The notes under the pieces: generated by a model | The model's input: only the letters and a program-made list of their open reading frames with translations | What the model was told of the DNA's origin: nothing | Databases searched by the model: none | Shown here: piece by piece, positions 18,291 through 26,001 of the stretch | How positions within the stretch are numbered: the stretch's first letter is position 1 | Layout of the letters: every line of letters begins with the position of its first letter | Translations under genes and position numbers: made by a program | From: Planctomycetota bacterium | GTDB taxonomy: Bacteria; Planctomycetota; UBA1135; GCA-002686595 | DNA length: 64,000 nucleotides | Reading direction: 5' to 3' | Assembly: GCA_016779205.1 (NCBI GenBank) | Contig: JADHOC010000010.1 | Coordinates: 46,108-110,107 of the forward strand

Positions 18291-19030
18291 GTGCCGTCGA
18301 GGAGTGCCACGGGCAGCGCCTGCGCCTCGGCGTGGGGATCTGCGCCCTCGACGAGGAGGAGGGGCTCGGGCGGCTGCTCCCGCGCCTGATGGGAGAGGGG
18401 CCGGACCGGGCCGACGTGGTGGTGGTCGCCGATGGGGGCTCGGCCGACCGCTCCCGTGAGGTGACCCGGGAGAACGGCGCCCTGCTGCTGGAAGGGGCGC
18501 GCGGGCGCGGCCCGCAGCTGGTGGCGACCGCCGAGCGACTCCTGGAGGAGGGCGTGGACGTGCTCCTCTTCCTGCACGCCGACAGCTTCCCCGGCGACGG
18601 GGCGCTGGCGGTCGTCCGGGACGCCTTCGCGGACCCCCAGCTTGTGGCCGCGGGCATGAAGCAGCGCGTGGACGCGGCGGGGCGAGTGTTCCGCTGGATC
18701 GAGCGGGCGGCCGATCGACGGGTCCGCCGCGGGATGGTCTTCGGGGACTCAGCGCTCTCCGTCAGGGCGTCGGAGTATCTCGCGGTGGGGGGCTTCGAGC
18801 CCCTGCCGCTCTTCGAGGACGTGGAGCTCTCCGATCGGCTCCGTCGCCGCGGCCCGATCCGGCTCCTCGAAGGGGCGGAGATCCTCGTGTGCGCTCGGCG
18901 GTGGGAACAGGAGGGGGTCTTGCGGTGCACCCTCAGAAACTGGATCCTCAGGGCGCTGCATCGCTCAGGTGTGGCGCCGCGACACCTCGCCCGGCTCTAC
19001 CGCCCCTTCCGGCGTGCATCCGCGCGGTGA
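18287..19030 (+). CDS. Family 2 glycosyltransferase (TIGR04283-like)
   Basis: 247 residues from a GTG that overlaps the purD stop (GTGA), so translation is probably coupled. The N-terminal half is a GT-A fold: VVVADGGSADRS (nucleotide-sugar loop), GRGPQL, then LLFLHADS carrying the DxD-like motif, and GMVFGDSALSVRASEYLAVGGF plus PLFEDVELSDRLRRRG near 175-200. The GARGRGPQL plus LFLHADS pattern is characteristic of the TIGR04283 'rSAM/selenodomain-associated' transferase family, though no radical SAM partner is seen here. Substrate unknown. Confidence 0.82.
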   Translation: MSAVEECHGQRLRLGVGICALDEEEGLGRLLPRLMGEGPDRADVVVVADGGSADRSREVTRENGALLLEGARGRGPQLVATAERLLEEGVDVLLFLHADSFPGDGALAVVRDAFADPQLVAAGMKQRVDAAGRVFRWIERAADRRVRRGMVFGDSALSVRASEYLAVGGFEPLPLFEDVELSDRLRRRGPIRLLEGAEILVCARRWEQEGVLRCTLRNWILRALHRSGVAPRHLARLYRPFRRASAR

Positions 19031-19083
19031 CCGCTCGCGCTCCCCTCCCAAGGCCCTCAGCTGCTTCCAGCAACTCGACTCAG

Positions 19084-19581
19084 ATGAACAGTCCCATGGA
19101 TCAGAGCGCCATCGAGCGGCGCTTCGACGAGTTCCTCCGAACCGAGAGCCTGAAGATGACGCCCCAGCGTCGACGCATCTTCGAGAAGGCCTTCGAGGTC
19201 CATGACCACTTCAGCGTGGAGCGCATGTACGAGTGGCTGAAGGGGGAGGACGGACCTGCCGTCTCCCGCGCCACCGTCTATCGCACCCTGGAGGTGCTCG
19301 AGCGCGGGGGCTTCATCGAGGCGGTAGAGACCGGCCGCGGCGAGGTCGTCTACGAGCACGTGCTCGGCCACGAGCACCACGACCACATGATCTGCGTCAT
19401 GTGCAAGCGCATCGAGGAGTTCCAGGACGAGGAGATCGAGGCCCTCCAGCGCAAGAACGCGGAGCGCCTCGGCTTCGTCATGACCGGGCACATGCTCCGG
19501 CTCTCCGGGATCTGCGGGGACTGCGCCGATGAGCTGCGCGAGGACGGCCGCCTCGAGGAAGAGGTGGCCCGCCTCCGCTGA
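19084..19581 (+). CDS. Fur-family metalloregulator
   Basis: 165 residues from the ATG at 19084 (a second ATG four codons on is possible). Winged-helix N-terminal domain with LKMTPQRRRIFEKAFE and the recognition helix SRATVYRTLEVL. The dimerisation domain has the His-rich metal site EHHDHMIC, the first structural zinc pair CVMC and the second CGDC near the C-terminus, as in ferric uptake regulators. Likely represses iron uptake genes when Fe(II) is bound; Zur or PerR function cannot be excluded from sequence alone. Confidence 0.88.
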   Translation: MNSPMDQSAIERRFDEFLRTESLKMTPQRRRIFEKAFEVHDHFSVERMYEWLKGEDGPAVSRATVYRTLEVLERGGFIEAVETGRGEVVYEHVLGHEHHDHMICVMCKRIEEFQDEEIEALQRKNAERLGFVMTGHMLRLSGICGDCADELREDGRLEEEVARLR

Positions 19582-19623
19582 TGGACGGCGCAGCGGTCCC
19601 CGGACCCTTGCGCGAGCGCGGCT

Positions 19624-20022
19624 TCAGTTGAGGTCGCGGACCAGGCTGTCCCGGACGCTCGTCGCGATCTCGTCGCTGTAGACCAGGTAACGCTTCGCGG
19701 CGACGCGGATCCGCGTCTGGTTGGCGTCGTAGGTCTCGACCTGGACGGTGACCAGGGCGCTGTCCACGTAGGTCTGGATCGTGCGCATGTCCTCGTCGAC
19801 CTCGATCAGGTCCGACGTCATGTGGGACATGGTGTCCTTCGCGCAGGCCCAGGTGAAGTCGAGCCCGTGGGGGACGACGCTCGACTGGGCGTTGTCGACG
19901 AACTCGTCGTTGATGACGATCGCCGCTCCGACGACCGCCACGGGGGCGCACGACGGCAGAGCCGACGCGCCGAGAAGACCAATAAGGGCGGCCGCAGCCG
20001 CCGGGAGAGAGATGCGCCTCAT
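19624..20022 (-). CDS. Small DUF3568-like lipoprotein
   Basis: 132 residues from the ATG at 20022; the longer in-frame start at 20124 would place the signal peptide internally. The h-region ends in lipobox LPSC. After AVVGAAIVINDEF the mature part has alternating strands VDSALVTVQVETYDANQTRIRVAAKRY, the pattern of DUF3568 lipoproteins. Function unknown. It starts 11 bases after the purQ stop in the same direction and may be co-transcribed. Confidence 0.65.
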   Translation of the reverse strand: MRRISLPAAAAALIGLLGASALPSCAPVAVVGAAIVINDEFVDNAQSSVVPHGLDFTWACAKDTMSHMTSDLIEVDEDMRTIQTYVDSALVTVQVETYDANQTRIRVAAKRYLVYSDEIATSVRDSLVRDLN

Positions 20023-20033
20023 GATGAGCGCGA

Positions 20034-20834
20034 CTATAGAGAAGCGCCCATGGCCGATTCCACCAGCGCCCGGTAGAAGGCGAGGCCTTCCCCCTCGGAT
20101 CGGCTGGCGGGGAGCCGGGTCCACGTGGGGTGGGCCCAGGGGTCGAGGTTGCGCTCGGGGTGCGGCATCAGCCCCAGGACCCGTCCGGTGGGGTCGCAGA
20201 TCCCCGCGACGTTCCCGGCGGCCCCGTTCGGGTTGGCCGGGTACCCGACCTCACCGCCGTCCTCGCTCACATAGGTCAGGGCGATCTGGCCCGCGGCCCT
20301 GAGCCGTTCGAGGGCGGCGTCATCGGTGACCGCGAAGCGCCCCTCCCCGTGGGCCACGGGGCAGGGCATCCGGTCTCCGGCCTTCAGCCAGGTGCACCGG
20401 CTCTCCTGGGCCTCCAGCGTCACCCAGCGGCACTCGTAGTGGTTGGAGGCGTTGGCGAAGAGGGCCACGGAGCGCTCGTTCGGAGCGGCGTCCGGCTCGA
20501 AGAGCCCCGACTCCACGAGCACCTGGAAGCCGTTGCAGACCCCGAGGATCAGGCCCCCTCGGTCCACGTGGCTCCGGAGGGCCTCGCCCAGGTGGTTGCG
20601 CAGGGAGGCGCCCCACACGCGGCCCGCGGCGAGGTCGTCGCCGTAGCTGAAGCCACCGGCGAAGACGAGGACGCCGTAGCCCTCCAGCCGGCCTGGTTCC
20701 CGGACGGCCACGTCGCTCCGGAGGAGGTCGGCGTCCGCCCCGCCCATCCTCAGGGCCCTTAGAGTCTCGTCCTCGCAGTTCGTGCCCGGTCCACGGAGGA
20801 CGAGCGCCTTGGGTCGTGTCGCGGTGGTCGTCAT
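20034..20834 (-). CDS. purQ: Phosphoribosylformylglycinamidine synthase, glutaminase subunit
   Basis: Class I glutamine amidotransferase that supplies ammonia to PurL in purine synthesis. 266 residues, longer than the small PurQ type (about 225) that works with PurS. Catalytic Cys100 in GVCNGFQ, with His225 and Glu227 in MPHPER completing the triad. The N-terminus RPKALVLRGPGTNCE and the GGFSYGDDL motif are diagnostic. purL and purS are not in the window. Confidence 0.95.
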   Translation of the reverse strand: MTTTATRPKALVLRGPGTNCEDETLRALRMGGADADLLRSDVAVREPGRLEGYGVLVFAGGFSYGDDLAAGRVWGASLRNHLGEALRSHVDRGGLILGVCNGFQVLVESGLFEPDAAPNERSVALFANASNHYECRWVTLEAQESRCTWLKAGDRMPCPVAHGEGRFAVTDDAALERLRAAGQIALTYVSEDGGEVGYPANPNGAAGNVAGICDPTGRVLGLMPHPERNLDPWAHPTWTRLPASRSEGEGLAFYRALVESAMGASL

Positions 20835-20864
20835 GGTGCTTGCAGGCGGGCGCGTGGCCCGCGA

Positions 20865-20888
20865 GGTCCAGATTCTGCGCTCTGGACC
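20865..20888. other. Inverted repeat between gmhB and purQ
   Basis: A perfect 8-bp inverted repeat (20865-20872 with 20881-20888) with an 8-base loop sits in the 67-base gap between the gmhB stop and the purQ start. There is no T-run on either side, so it may be an attenuating hairpin or an operator rather than an intrinsic terminator. Confidence 0.3.
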
Positions 20889-20901
20889 GGCCCCATGCGA
20901 G

Positions 20902-21489
20902 TCAGAGCAGCAGGATGCGCTCGGCGGCGGCCAGAAGGTCGTCCACGGCGTCCACGTAATGGCCGGACGACTCGGCCTTGCGGGCCTGCTCGGCCCCCTT
21001 CCCTGTCCGGACGAGCAGCCCCATGACGCCGATCCGCTCCCCGGCCTTCAGGTCCCGCATGGAGTCCCCGACGCACCAGGATCGCTCCAGGCTGATCCCG
21101 AGGGTCGCGGCGGCCTCGAGCATCATCCCGGGGCGCGGCTTGCGGCAGGAGCAGTTGGCCCGGTAGCCCGGGCGCCCCTCCGTGGGGTGGTGAGGGCAAT
21201 AGCCGATCCAGTCCAGCTCAACGCCCTCTGCGGCGAGGAGGGCCCGGAGGCGGTCGTGGATCTCGGCGAGCCGGTCCTCGTCGAGGAGGCCGCGGGCGAC
21301 CCCGCTCTGGTTCGTCACCACGCAGAGCAGGTAGCCGGCCTCCTTCAGGCGCCGGAGGGCCTCCGCGGCGCCCGGCAGGAGCTCGAGGTCGGCGGGGTCA
21401 GCGAGGTAGTCCACCTCGCGATTGATGGTGCCATCCCGGTCGAGGAAGACGGCGGCGTGCTCGGGCAACGTCTCAGCGATCCCCTTCAC
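20902..21489 (-). CDS. gmhB: D-glycero-D-manno-heptose-1,7-bisphosphate 7-phosphatase-like HAD phosphatase
   Basis: 195 residues with a GTG start. HAD motif I FLDRDGT (Asp17 nucleophile, Asp19), motif II VVTNQSG near 58-64, and motif III with GDSMRDLKAG. A zinc-binding loop CPHHP...CSC (Cys98, His100, Cys113, Cys115) distinguishes GmhB-type phosphatases. Role: dephosphorylates heptose bisphosphate for LPS core or other glycans. Some relatives are histidinol phosphatases, but no his genes are near. The start overlaps the stop of the PEGA gene by 17 bases. Confidence 0.85.
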   Translation of the reverse strand: MKGIAETLPEHAAVFLDRDGTINREVDYLADPADLELLPGAAEALRRLKEAGYLLCVVTNQSGVARGLLDEDRLAEIHDRLRALLAAEGVELDWIGYCPHHPTEGRPGYRANCSCRKPRPGMMLEAAATLGISLERSWCVGDSMRDLKAGERIGVMGLLVRTGKGAEQARKAESSGHYVDAVDDLLAAAERILLL

Positions 21490-21898
21490 GGGAGCGGGTC
21501 ATCTGCACGTGGATGCGGTGGGGCATCTCCCCGTCCCGGTTCTTGATGGGGAAGAAGAAGTCCTTCCCGCTGAGGAAGATCGGGAACGGCCACGAGGTCA
21601 GGTTCGTGAAGCTGTCCATGTAGAAGATCACCAGGTCCCGCTCCCCGATCTTCCAGCGCCGGGTCTCCGTGCGGTAACCCTCGAGCCGGAACTCCACCTT
21701 GTGCGGTTCATCCGGGAGCTGGATCCGCGTCGGGGTCGAGAGCCCGACGCTCACGCCGTCGATGAACACCTCGGCGCCCGGCGGGCTGGAGTCCAGGACG
21801 ATGGGCCGGCGGGCGGCGATGCAGGCGGTGAACAGCGGGACGGCCGCGAGCAGCAGCAGCGTGTTCCGGGTCCGGCGCAGGAGGGAGTGAGGGGCCAT
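21473..21898 (-). CDS. PEGA-domain lipoprotein
   Basis: 141 residues from the ATG at 21898; an upstream in-frame start at 22117 adds 73 residues with no signal and overlaps the divergent gene region. The signal LLLLAAVPLF ends in lipobox FTAC. The mature N-terminal half, VLDSSPPGAEVFIDGVSVGLSTPTRIQLPDEPHKVEFRLEGY, is a clear PEGA repeat, and the remainder is aromatic-rich with FFFPIKNRDG. PEGA domains are surface or wall-associated modules. The 17-base overlap with gmhB suggests co-expression. Confidence 0.82.
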   Translation of the reverse strand: MAPHSLLRRTRNTLLLLAAVPLFTACIAARRPIVLDSSPPGAEVFIDGVSVGLSTPTRIQLPDEPHKVEFRLEGYRTETRRWKIGERDLVIFYMDSFTNLTSWPFPIFLSGKDFFFPIKNRDGEMPHRIHVQMTRSREGDR

Positions 21899-22109
21899 GG
21901 TGCAGATTCTGGGGCGGACCGGCGCCAATGGCCAGCCACGACTTGTCTCGGTCAGCGGACCGCGCCGCCTTGACGAACTCCCGGACTCTCGCGGGGGCCC
22001 TCGAGTCCCCCAAAGGGACTTCCCGCGCGAAGGGGCTTCTGGGCTCCTGAGGGGGGCCAGCGGGGGACGATGGCAAATTCGGCTGGATCCCGCTGTCCCC
22101 AAAGCGATC

Positions 22110-23591
22110 ATGCCCAACCCGATGGCCTCACCGCTGACCTCCTCCGCCGACTCGACCGGGTCTGAACGCGCGTCCGGCCCGCCGCCCGCCGTCGAGGCGG
22201 AGTCCTCGAGGGTCGGGCTCGGCCTGCTGCTCGTGGCGCTCGTGCTTGGGCTGCTGCGCTTCGCCCGGCTGGGCGAGTGGAGCCTCTGGTTCGACGAGGT
22301 GCTGACCTGGGGGGATAGCCACGACTTCCCCGACGGCCTGGTGAACCGCGCCGGCTACTGGCTGGTCCGGCAGTCGGTCGAGTGGGCCGGCGGCGAGCCC
22401 ACGGAGTTCAGCCTGCGGCTACTCCCGGCGGTCGCCGGATACCTGGCGATCCCCCTCGCCTTCTGGGCCTTCCGGCCGCTCGCCGGTTCCACCCGGTCAG
22501 GCATGGCCGCCCTGCTCCTCGCGGTGAGCGCCTGGGAGCTCCAGTGGTCCCAGACGGCGCGCTTCTACACCTTCGTTCAGCTGACCTCCCTGGCGGGGGC
22601 CGGGCTCACGATCCGAGGCCTCCTCGCCGGGCGCTGGCCCGTGGTCACCGCCGGGGTCCTCGTGGCCGCCAGCGGCGTCTTCTTCCACCTGCAGGGGGCC
22701 CTGGTGGCGGCGGCGCTCCTGGGGGCGGCGGCGGTCGCGCCGCCGCTGCACGGGGGCGAGCAGCGGGTCTTCGGTCGCGCGGCGGCGATCACCGTGCTCC
22801 TCCCCGCGCTCGTGGGCGCCCCGTGGGTTTACGGGGCGTGGTCGAGGTATCAGGAGACCAAGGCCGTCGCCGATCCCCTGGGGTCCATGGTGCACTTCGC
22901 GCTCTCCACCGGGTGGTACGTGACGCCGGCGCTCGGGGCGGCGGCGCTCGCGGCGGTCCTCCTCCTGCTCCGGGAAGGGGACGCCCGCGGGAGGCTCGTG
23001 CTGGTCGTGGTTCTGCTCGGGGCGGGCGCGCTCGTCGGCCTGTCCGCGGCGGCCACCGTCTCCGCCCAGTATCTCTTCTCGTTCTTCCCCTTCATCGCCC
23101 TCCTCGCGGCCTGGCCCCTGGGGAGCCTCGAGGTCGGGCGGCGCCCCGTGCTGGGGGGGGCCATCGTCGTGGCCCTCGCCCTCCCACAGCTCGCGGGTTC
23201 AGCGCTCTACCTGACCTCGGAGCGCGGCCAGCGCCCCCGATGGCGCGACGCGGCCGAGTTCGTGGCCGCGAACCGGCAGGAGGGCGAGGCCGTCCTCTCG
23301 GACCCCGCGGCCGTCGTGGAGTTCTACCTCGGGGACCGGGACCCGCGCCGGGTCCGCAAGTCCGAGGACGTGGTGCTCTTCGACGCGTACAACCCCTGGT
23401 TCGTCCGGCGCGAGGTCAAGAGCGGCAAGTCCGTCTGGCTCGTCCTGAGGAACGACAACCTGATGACCTACGAGCCCGCGCTCCGGGCCAGGTTCAAGGC
23501 GTACGTGCAGGAGCACTTCAGGCTCCTCAAGCAGTTCCCCGTCCACGTGACCGGCCGGGACCTGTCGGTGGACGTCTGGTACCACAAGTAG
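22110..23591 (+). CDS. GT-C glycosyltransferase, ArnT/PMT-like (GT39-related)
   Basis: 493 residues from the ATG at 22110. About ten membrane segments. The first periplasmic loop carries EWSLWFDEVLTWGDSHD, with the acidic DE pair expected of lipid-linked sugar transferases, and later SQTARFYTFVQL matches the common second motif. The soluble C-terminal part (about 370-493) contains RDAAEFVAANRQEGEAVLSDPAAVVEFYLGDRD, typical of this protein class. Probably transfers a polyprenyl-phosphate sugar to an envelope acceptor; substrate unknown. Confidence 0.78.
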   Translation: MPNPMASPLTSSADSTGSERASGPPPAVEAESSRVGLGLLLVALVLGLLRFARLGEWSLWFDEVLTWGDSHDFPDGLVNRAGYWLVRQSVEWAGGEPTEFSLRLLPAVAGYLAIPLAFWAFRPLAGSTRSGMAALLLAVSAWELQWSQTARFYTFVQLTSLAGAGLTIRGLLAGRWPVVTAGVLVAASGVFFHLQGALVAAALLGAAAVAPPLHGGEQRVFGRAAAITVLLPALVGAPWVYGAWSRYQETKAVADPLGSMVHFALSTGWYVTPALGAAALAAVLLLLREGDARGRLVLVVVLLGAGALVGLSAAATVSAQYLFSFFPFIALLAAWPLGSLEVGRRPVLGGAIVVALALPQLAGSALYLTSERGQRPRWRDAAEFVAANRQEGEAVLSDPAAVVEFYLGDRDPRRVRKSEDVVLFDAYNPWFVRREVKSGKSVWLVLRNDNLMTYEPALRARFKAYVQEHFRLLKQFPVHVTGRDLSVDVWYHK

Positions 23592-23618
23592 GGCTGGCGC
23601 CCCTCGGCGAGGGGGGGC

Positions 23619-24182
23619 TCAGGCCCTGGACACGAAGTCGCCGGTTTCGGTGTTGACCTTCACCTTGTCGCCCGCGTGGACGTGCAGGGGCACCCGGATC
23701 TTGAAGCCGGTCTCCAGCACAGCGTCCTTCTTGATGTTGGTGGCGGAGTTGCCCTTGACCGCTTGCTCAGCCTCGGTGACCTCGAGGACCACCTGGGTGG
23801 GCAGCGCGATGGACACCGGGGTGGTCTCGTGCCAGGTGATCTCCACCTCCTCGGACTCCCTGACGAAGCACATCTTGTCCTCCGCCATCGACTTCTCGAG
23901 GTTGAACTGGTCGAAGGTCTCCGAGTCCATGAAGACGAAGTCGCCGGTCGCCTCCTGGTAGAGGTACTGGGCCTTCTTCCTGTCCAGGTAGGCCACCTCG
24001 AACTGGTCGCCAGCCGCGGGGCGGAAGGAGCCTGTCCCGCCAGACTGGAGGTTCGTCGTCTTGACCTGGATGATCGCTCGCCAGTTCCCCGGCGTGCTGT
24101 GGCTGTAGTCGGTGATGAGGAGGAGCTGGCCATCCTTGAGGAGGACCTGTCCCTTGCGCAGTTCGGTCGCCTTGACGTTCAT
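23619..24182 (-). CDS. efp: Elongation factor P
   Basis: 187 residues, the standard three-domain length. KOW-like N-terminal domain with ATELRKGQVLLKDG, central OB domain with EFVAYLDRK-type strands and SMAEDKMCFVRESEEVE, and the C-terminal signature AVLETGFKIRVPLHVHAGDKVKVNTETGDFVSR. It acts at the ribosomal E site to rescue proline stalls. The loop tip that carries the modified Lys34 in E. coli reads TPGNWRA here: Asn33 replaces Lys. No EpmA, EpmB or EarP gene lies in the window. The 117 bases to rpoN show no clear terminator. Confidence 0.95.
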   Translation of the reverse strand: MNVKATELRKGQVLLKDGQLLLITDYSHSTPGNWRAIIQVKTTNLQSGGTGSFRPAAGDQFEVAYLDRKKAQYLYQEATGDFVFMDSETFDQFNLEKSMAEDKMCFVRESEEVEITWHETTPVSIALPTQVVLEVTEAEQAVKGNSATNIKKDAVLETGFKIRVPLHVHAGDKVKVNTETGDFVSRA

Positions 24183-24299
24183 CTGGATCTTGGGTGGAGC
24201 ACGCCCGTCATGGGGCCTCCTGCGGACAGGCAGGGGCCGGGACGCTGACGGAGAGCATAGCCGGGCGGGGCACGCTGCGCCTCCCGCACCCCGCAGACC

Positions 24300-25931
24300 T
24301 CAGTATTGACGCCTCTGGGTTGAGGACGCGATGTCGAGGGCCTTGCGGTACTTGGTCACTGTCCGTCGGGCGATCTTGATGCCGTCGGAGTCCTCCAGGG
24401 CCTTGGCGATTCCCTCGTCCGACAGGGGCCTGGCGGGATCCTCGGCGGCGACGATGGCCTTGATGCGCTCCTTGATGGAGATCTGGCTGGTCGCCTCGCC
24501 GGAGGACTTGGTTGTGCCGCCGGTGAAGAAGAACTTCAGAGGGAAGATCCCGCGCGGCGTCTGGGCGTGCTTCCCCGCCACGCCCCTGGACACGGTCGAG
24601 ATGTGGACGCCGATCTCGTCGGCGATCTCCTGCATGCGGAGCGGCTTCAGCGCCTCCTTGCCGCGCTCGAGGAAGCCCCGCTGTCGCTCGAAGAGGGCGT
24701 TGGAGATCCGCTCGAGGGTCGACTGCCGCTGGGCGAGGGCGTCGATGAACCAGCTCGCCGCCTCCAGCTTCTTCCGCGCCCACTCCCGCTCCTCGGCGTC
24801 TCCTTCCTTGAGGAGCTTCCGGAAGGCCTGGGTCTGATACATCGGGCTCATGCGGAGGCTCGGGGTCCGCTCACGGTCCAGGCGGACCTTGATGGTCCCG
24901 TCCTCCTCGTCGAGTTCCACCATCACCTCGGGATGGATCACCTCCGCCGTGGTCTCGCCGAAGCCTGCGCCCGGCGACGGGTCGAGCCCCTGCAGGAGCT
25001 CGATCGCGGCCTTGACCTCCTCGATGTCGTGGCCCGTCGAGCGAGCGATCTGGGGCAGGCGGTTCGCGCGGACGTCGTCGAGGTGTCGCTCCACCAGCTG
25101 GCGCATCAGAGGGTTCCAGAGCCCCTTGCCCGGGAGCTGAAGCAGCAAGCACTCCCGCAGGTCGAGGGCGCCGAGGCCGGGGTGCACGGCCTCTCGGAGT
25201 CGCTCGAGGGCGTCGCGCACCTCGTCCTCGGTGACGATCATCAGGTCATCGGCCGCGGGCTCCTCCCCTTCACCTGCTCCGGCGATGGGCGCCGCGGGCT
25301 CCTCCTCGGCGAAGACCGAGCCGGAGCCGCTGCTCTCCGCCTCGTCGAGGATCGCCTCCGCCCCCTGGGTCCCGAGGGCTCGCTGGACCTCGCGGGTGAG
25401 CTCATGGGCGAGGGTGGACGGGGTCTCGGTGAGGTATCCGCGCTCGTCCAGGGACCACACCACGTACTCGAGGACGGTCCGCTCACGGTCGCTCAGCTCC
25501 AGGGCGCTGAGCTGGTCCAGGATGTCGGCGGCGAGGGAGCGCGCGCCCTCAGGCGCGTTCAGCATGGCCTCGTACTTCCGGTCGCCCTCCTCGCCCCCTG
25601 CGGCGCGCGGCGGGCCGCCGTCTCCGAAGTCCCGATCGATGCGCTCGAGGTAGTCGAGCATCGCGTCGGCCCCATCGGATGCGGGCCCGGCGTCCGCGCG
25701 CTCGACACGGGCCTCGGTGCCGCCGCCGTCGGCGGAGTCCGCGCCGTCGTCGCTCGCCCCGTCGCCGTCGGGCTCGACGACCTCGAGGAAGGGGTTCTCC
25801 GTGAGCTCCTGCTCGATGCGCTCCGACAGCTCCAGCAGCGGGAGCTGCAGGACCTGCATCGCCTGGATCATCTGCGGCGACTGGATCAGTCGCTGCTCCA
25901 TGCGGGCGGATTGATTGAGGCCGAGCTTCAA
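24300..25931 (-). CDS. rpoN: RNA polymerase sigma-54 factor
   Basis: 543 residues. The start is a TTG at 25931, because the following KLGLNQSARMEQRLIQSPQMIQAMQVLQLPL is the family's conserved Gln-rich region I; the next ATG would remove its first ten residues. Region II is long and acidic (about 55-230). Region III contains the core-binding and HTH parts, and the C-terminal RpoN box ARRTVTKYRK lies at 521-530. Directs transcription from -24/-12 promoters with AAA+ activators; one such activator is encoded at 29244. Confidence 0.96.
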   Translation of the reverse strand: MKLGLNQSARMEQRLIQSPQMIQAMQVLQLPLLELSERIEQELTENPFLEVVEPDGDGASDDGADSADGGGTEARVERADAGPASDGADAMLDYLERIDRDFGDGGPPRAAGGEEGDRKYEAMLNAPEGARSLAADILDQLSALELSDRERTVLEYVVWSLDERGYLTETPSTLAHELTREVQRALGTQGAEAILDEAESSGSGSVFAEEEPAAPIAGAGEGEEPAADDLMIVTEDEVRDALERLREAVHPGLGALDLRECLLLQLPGKGLWNPLMRQLVERHLDDVRANRLPQIARSTGHDIEEVKAAIELLQGLDPSPGAGFGETTAEVIHPEVMVELDEEDGTIKVRLDRERTPSLRMSPMYQTQAFRKLLKEGDAEEREWARKKLEAASWFIDALAQRQSTLERISNALFERQRGFLERGKEALKPLRMQEIADEIGVHISTVSRGVAGKHAQTPRGIFPLKFFFTGGTTKSSGEATSQISIKERIKAIVAAEDPARPLSDEGIAKALEDSDGIKIARRTVTKYRKALDIASSTQRRQY

Positions 25932-26001
25932 GGGATGAGGGCGGGCGGATGCGCGCGGTCCCAGCCTAACGACCCGCGTGGTCGCCTATACCCCGGACCT
26001 C

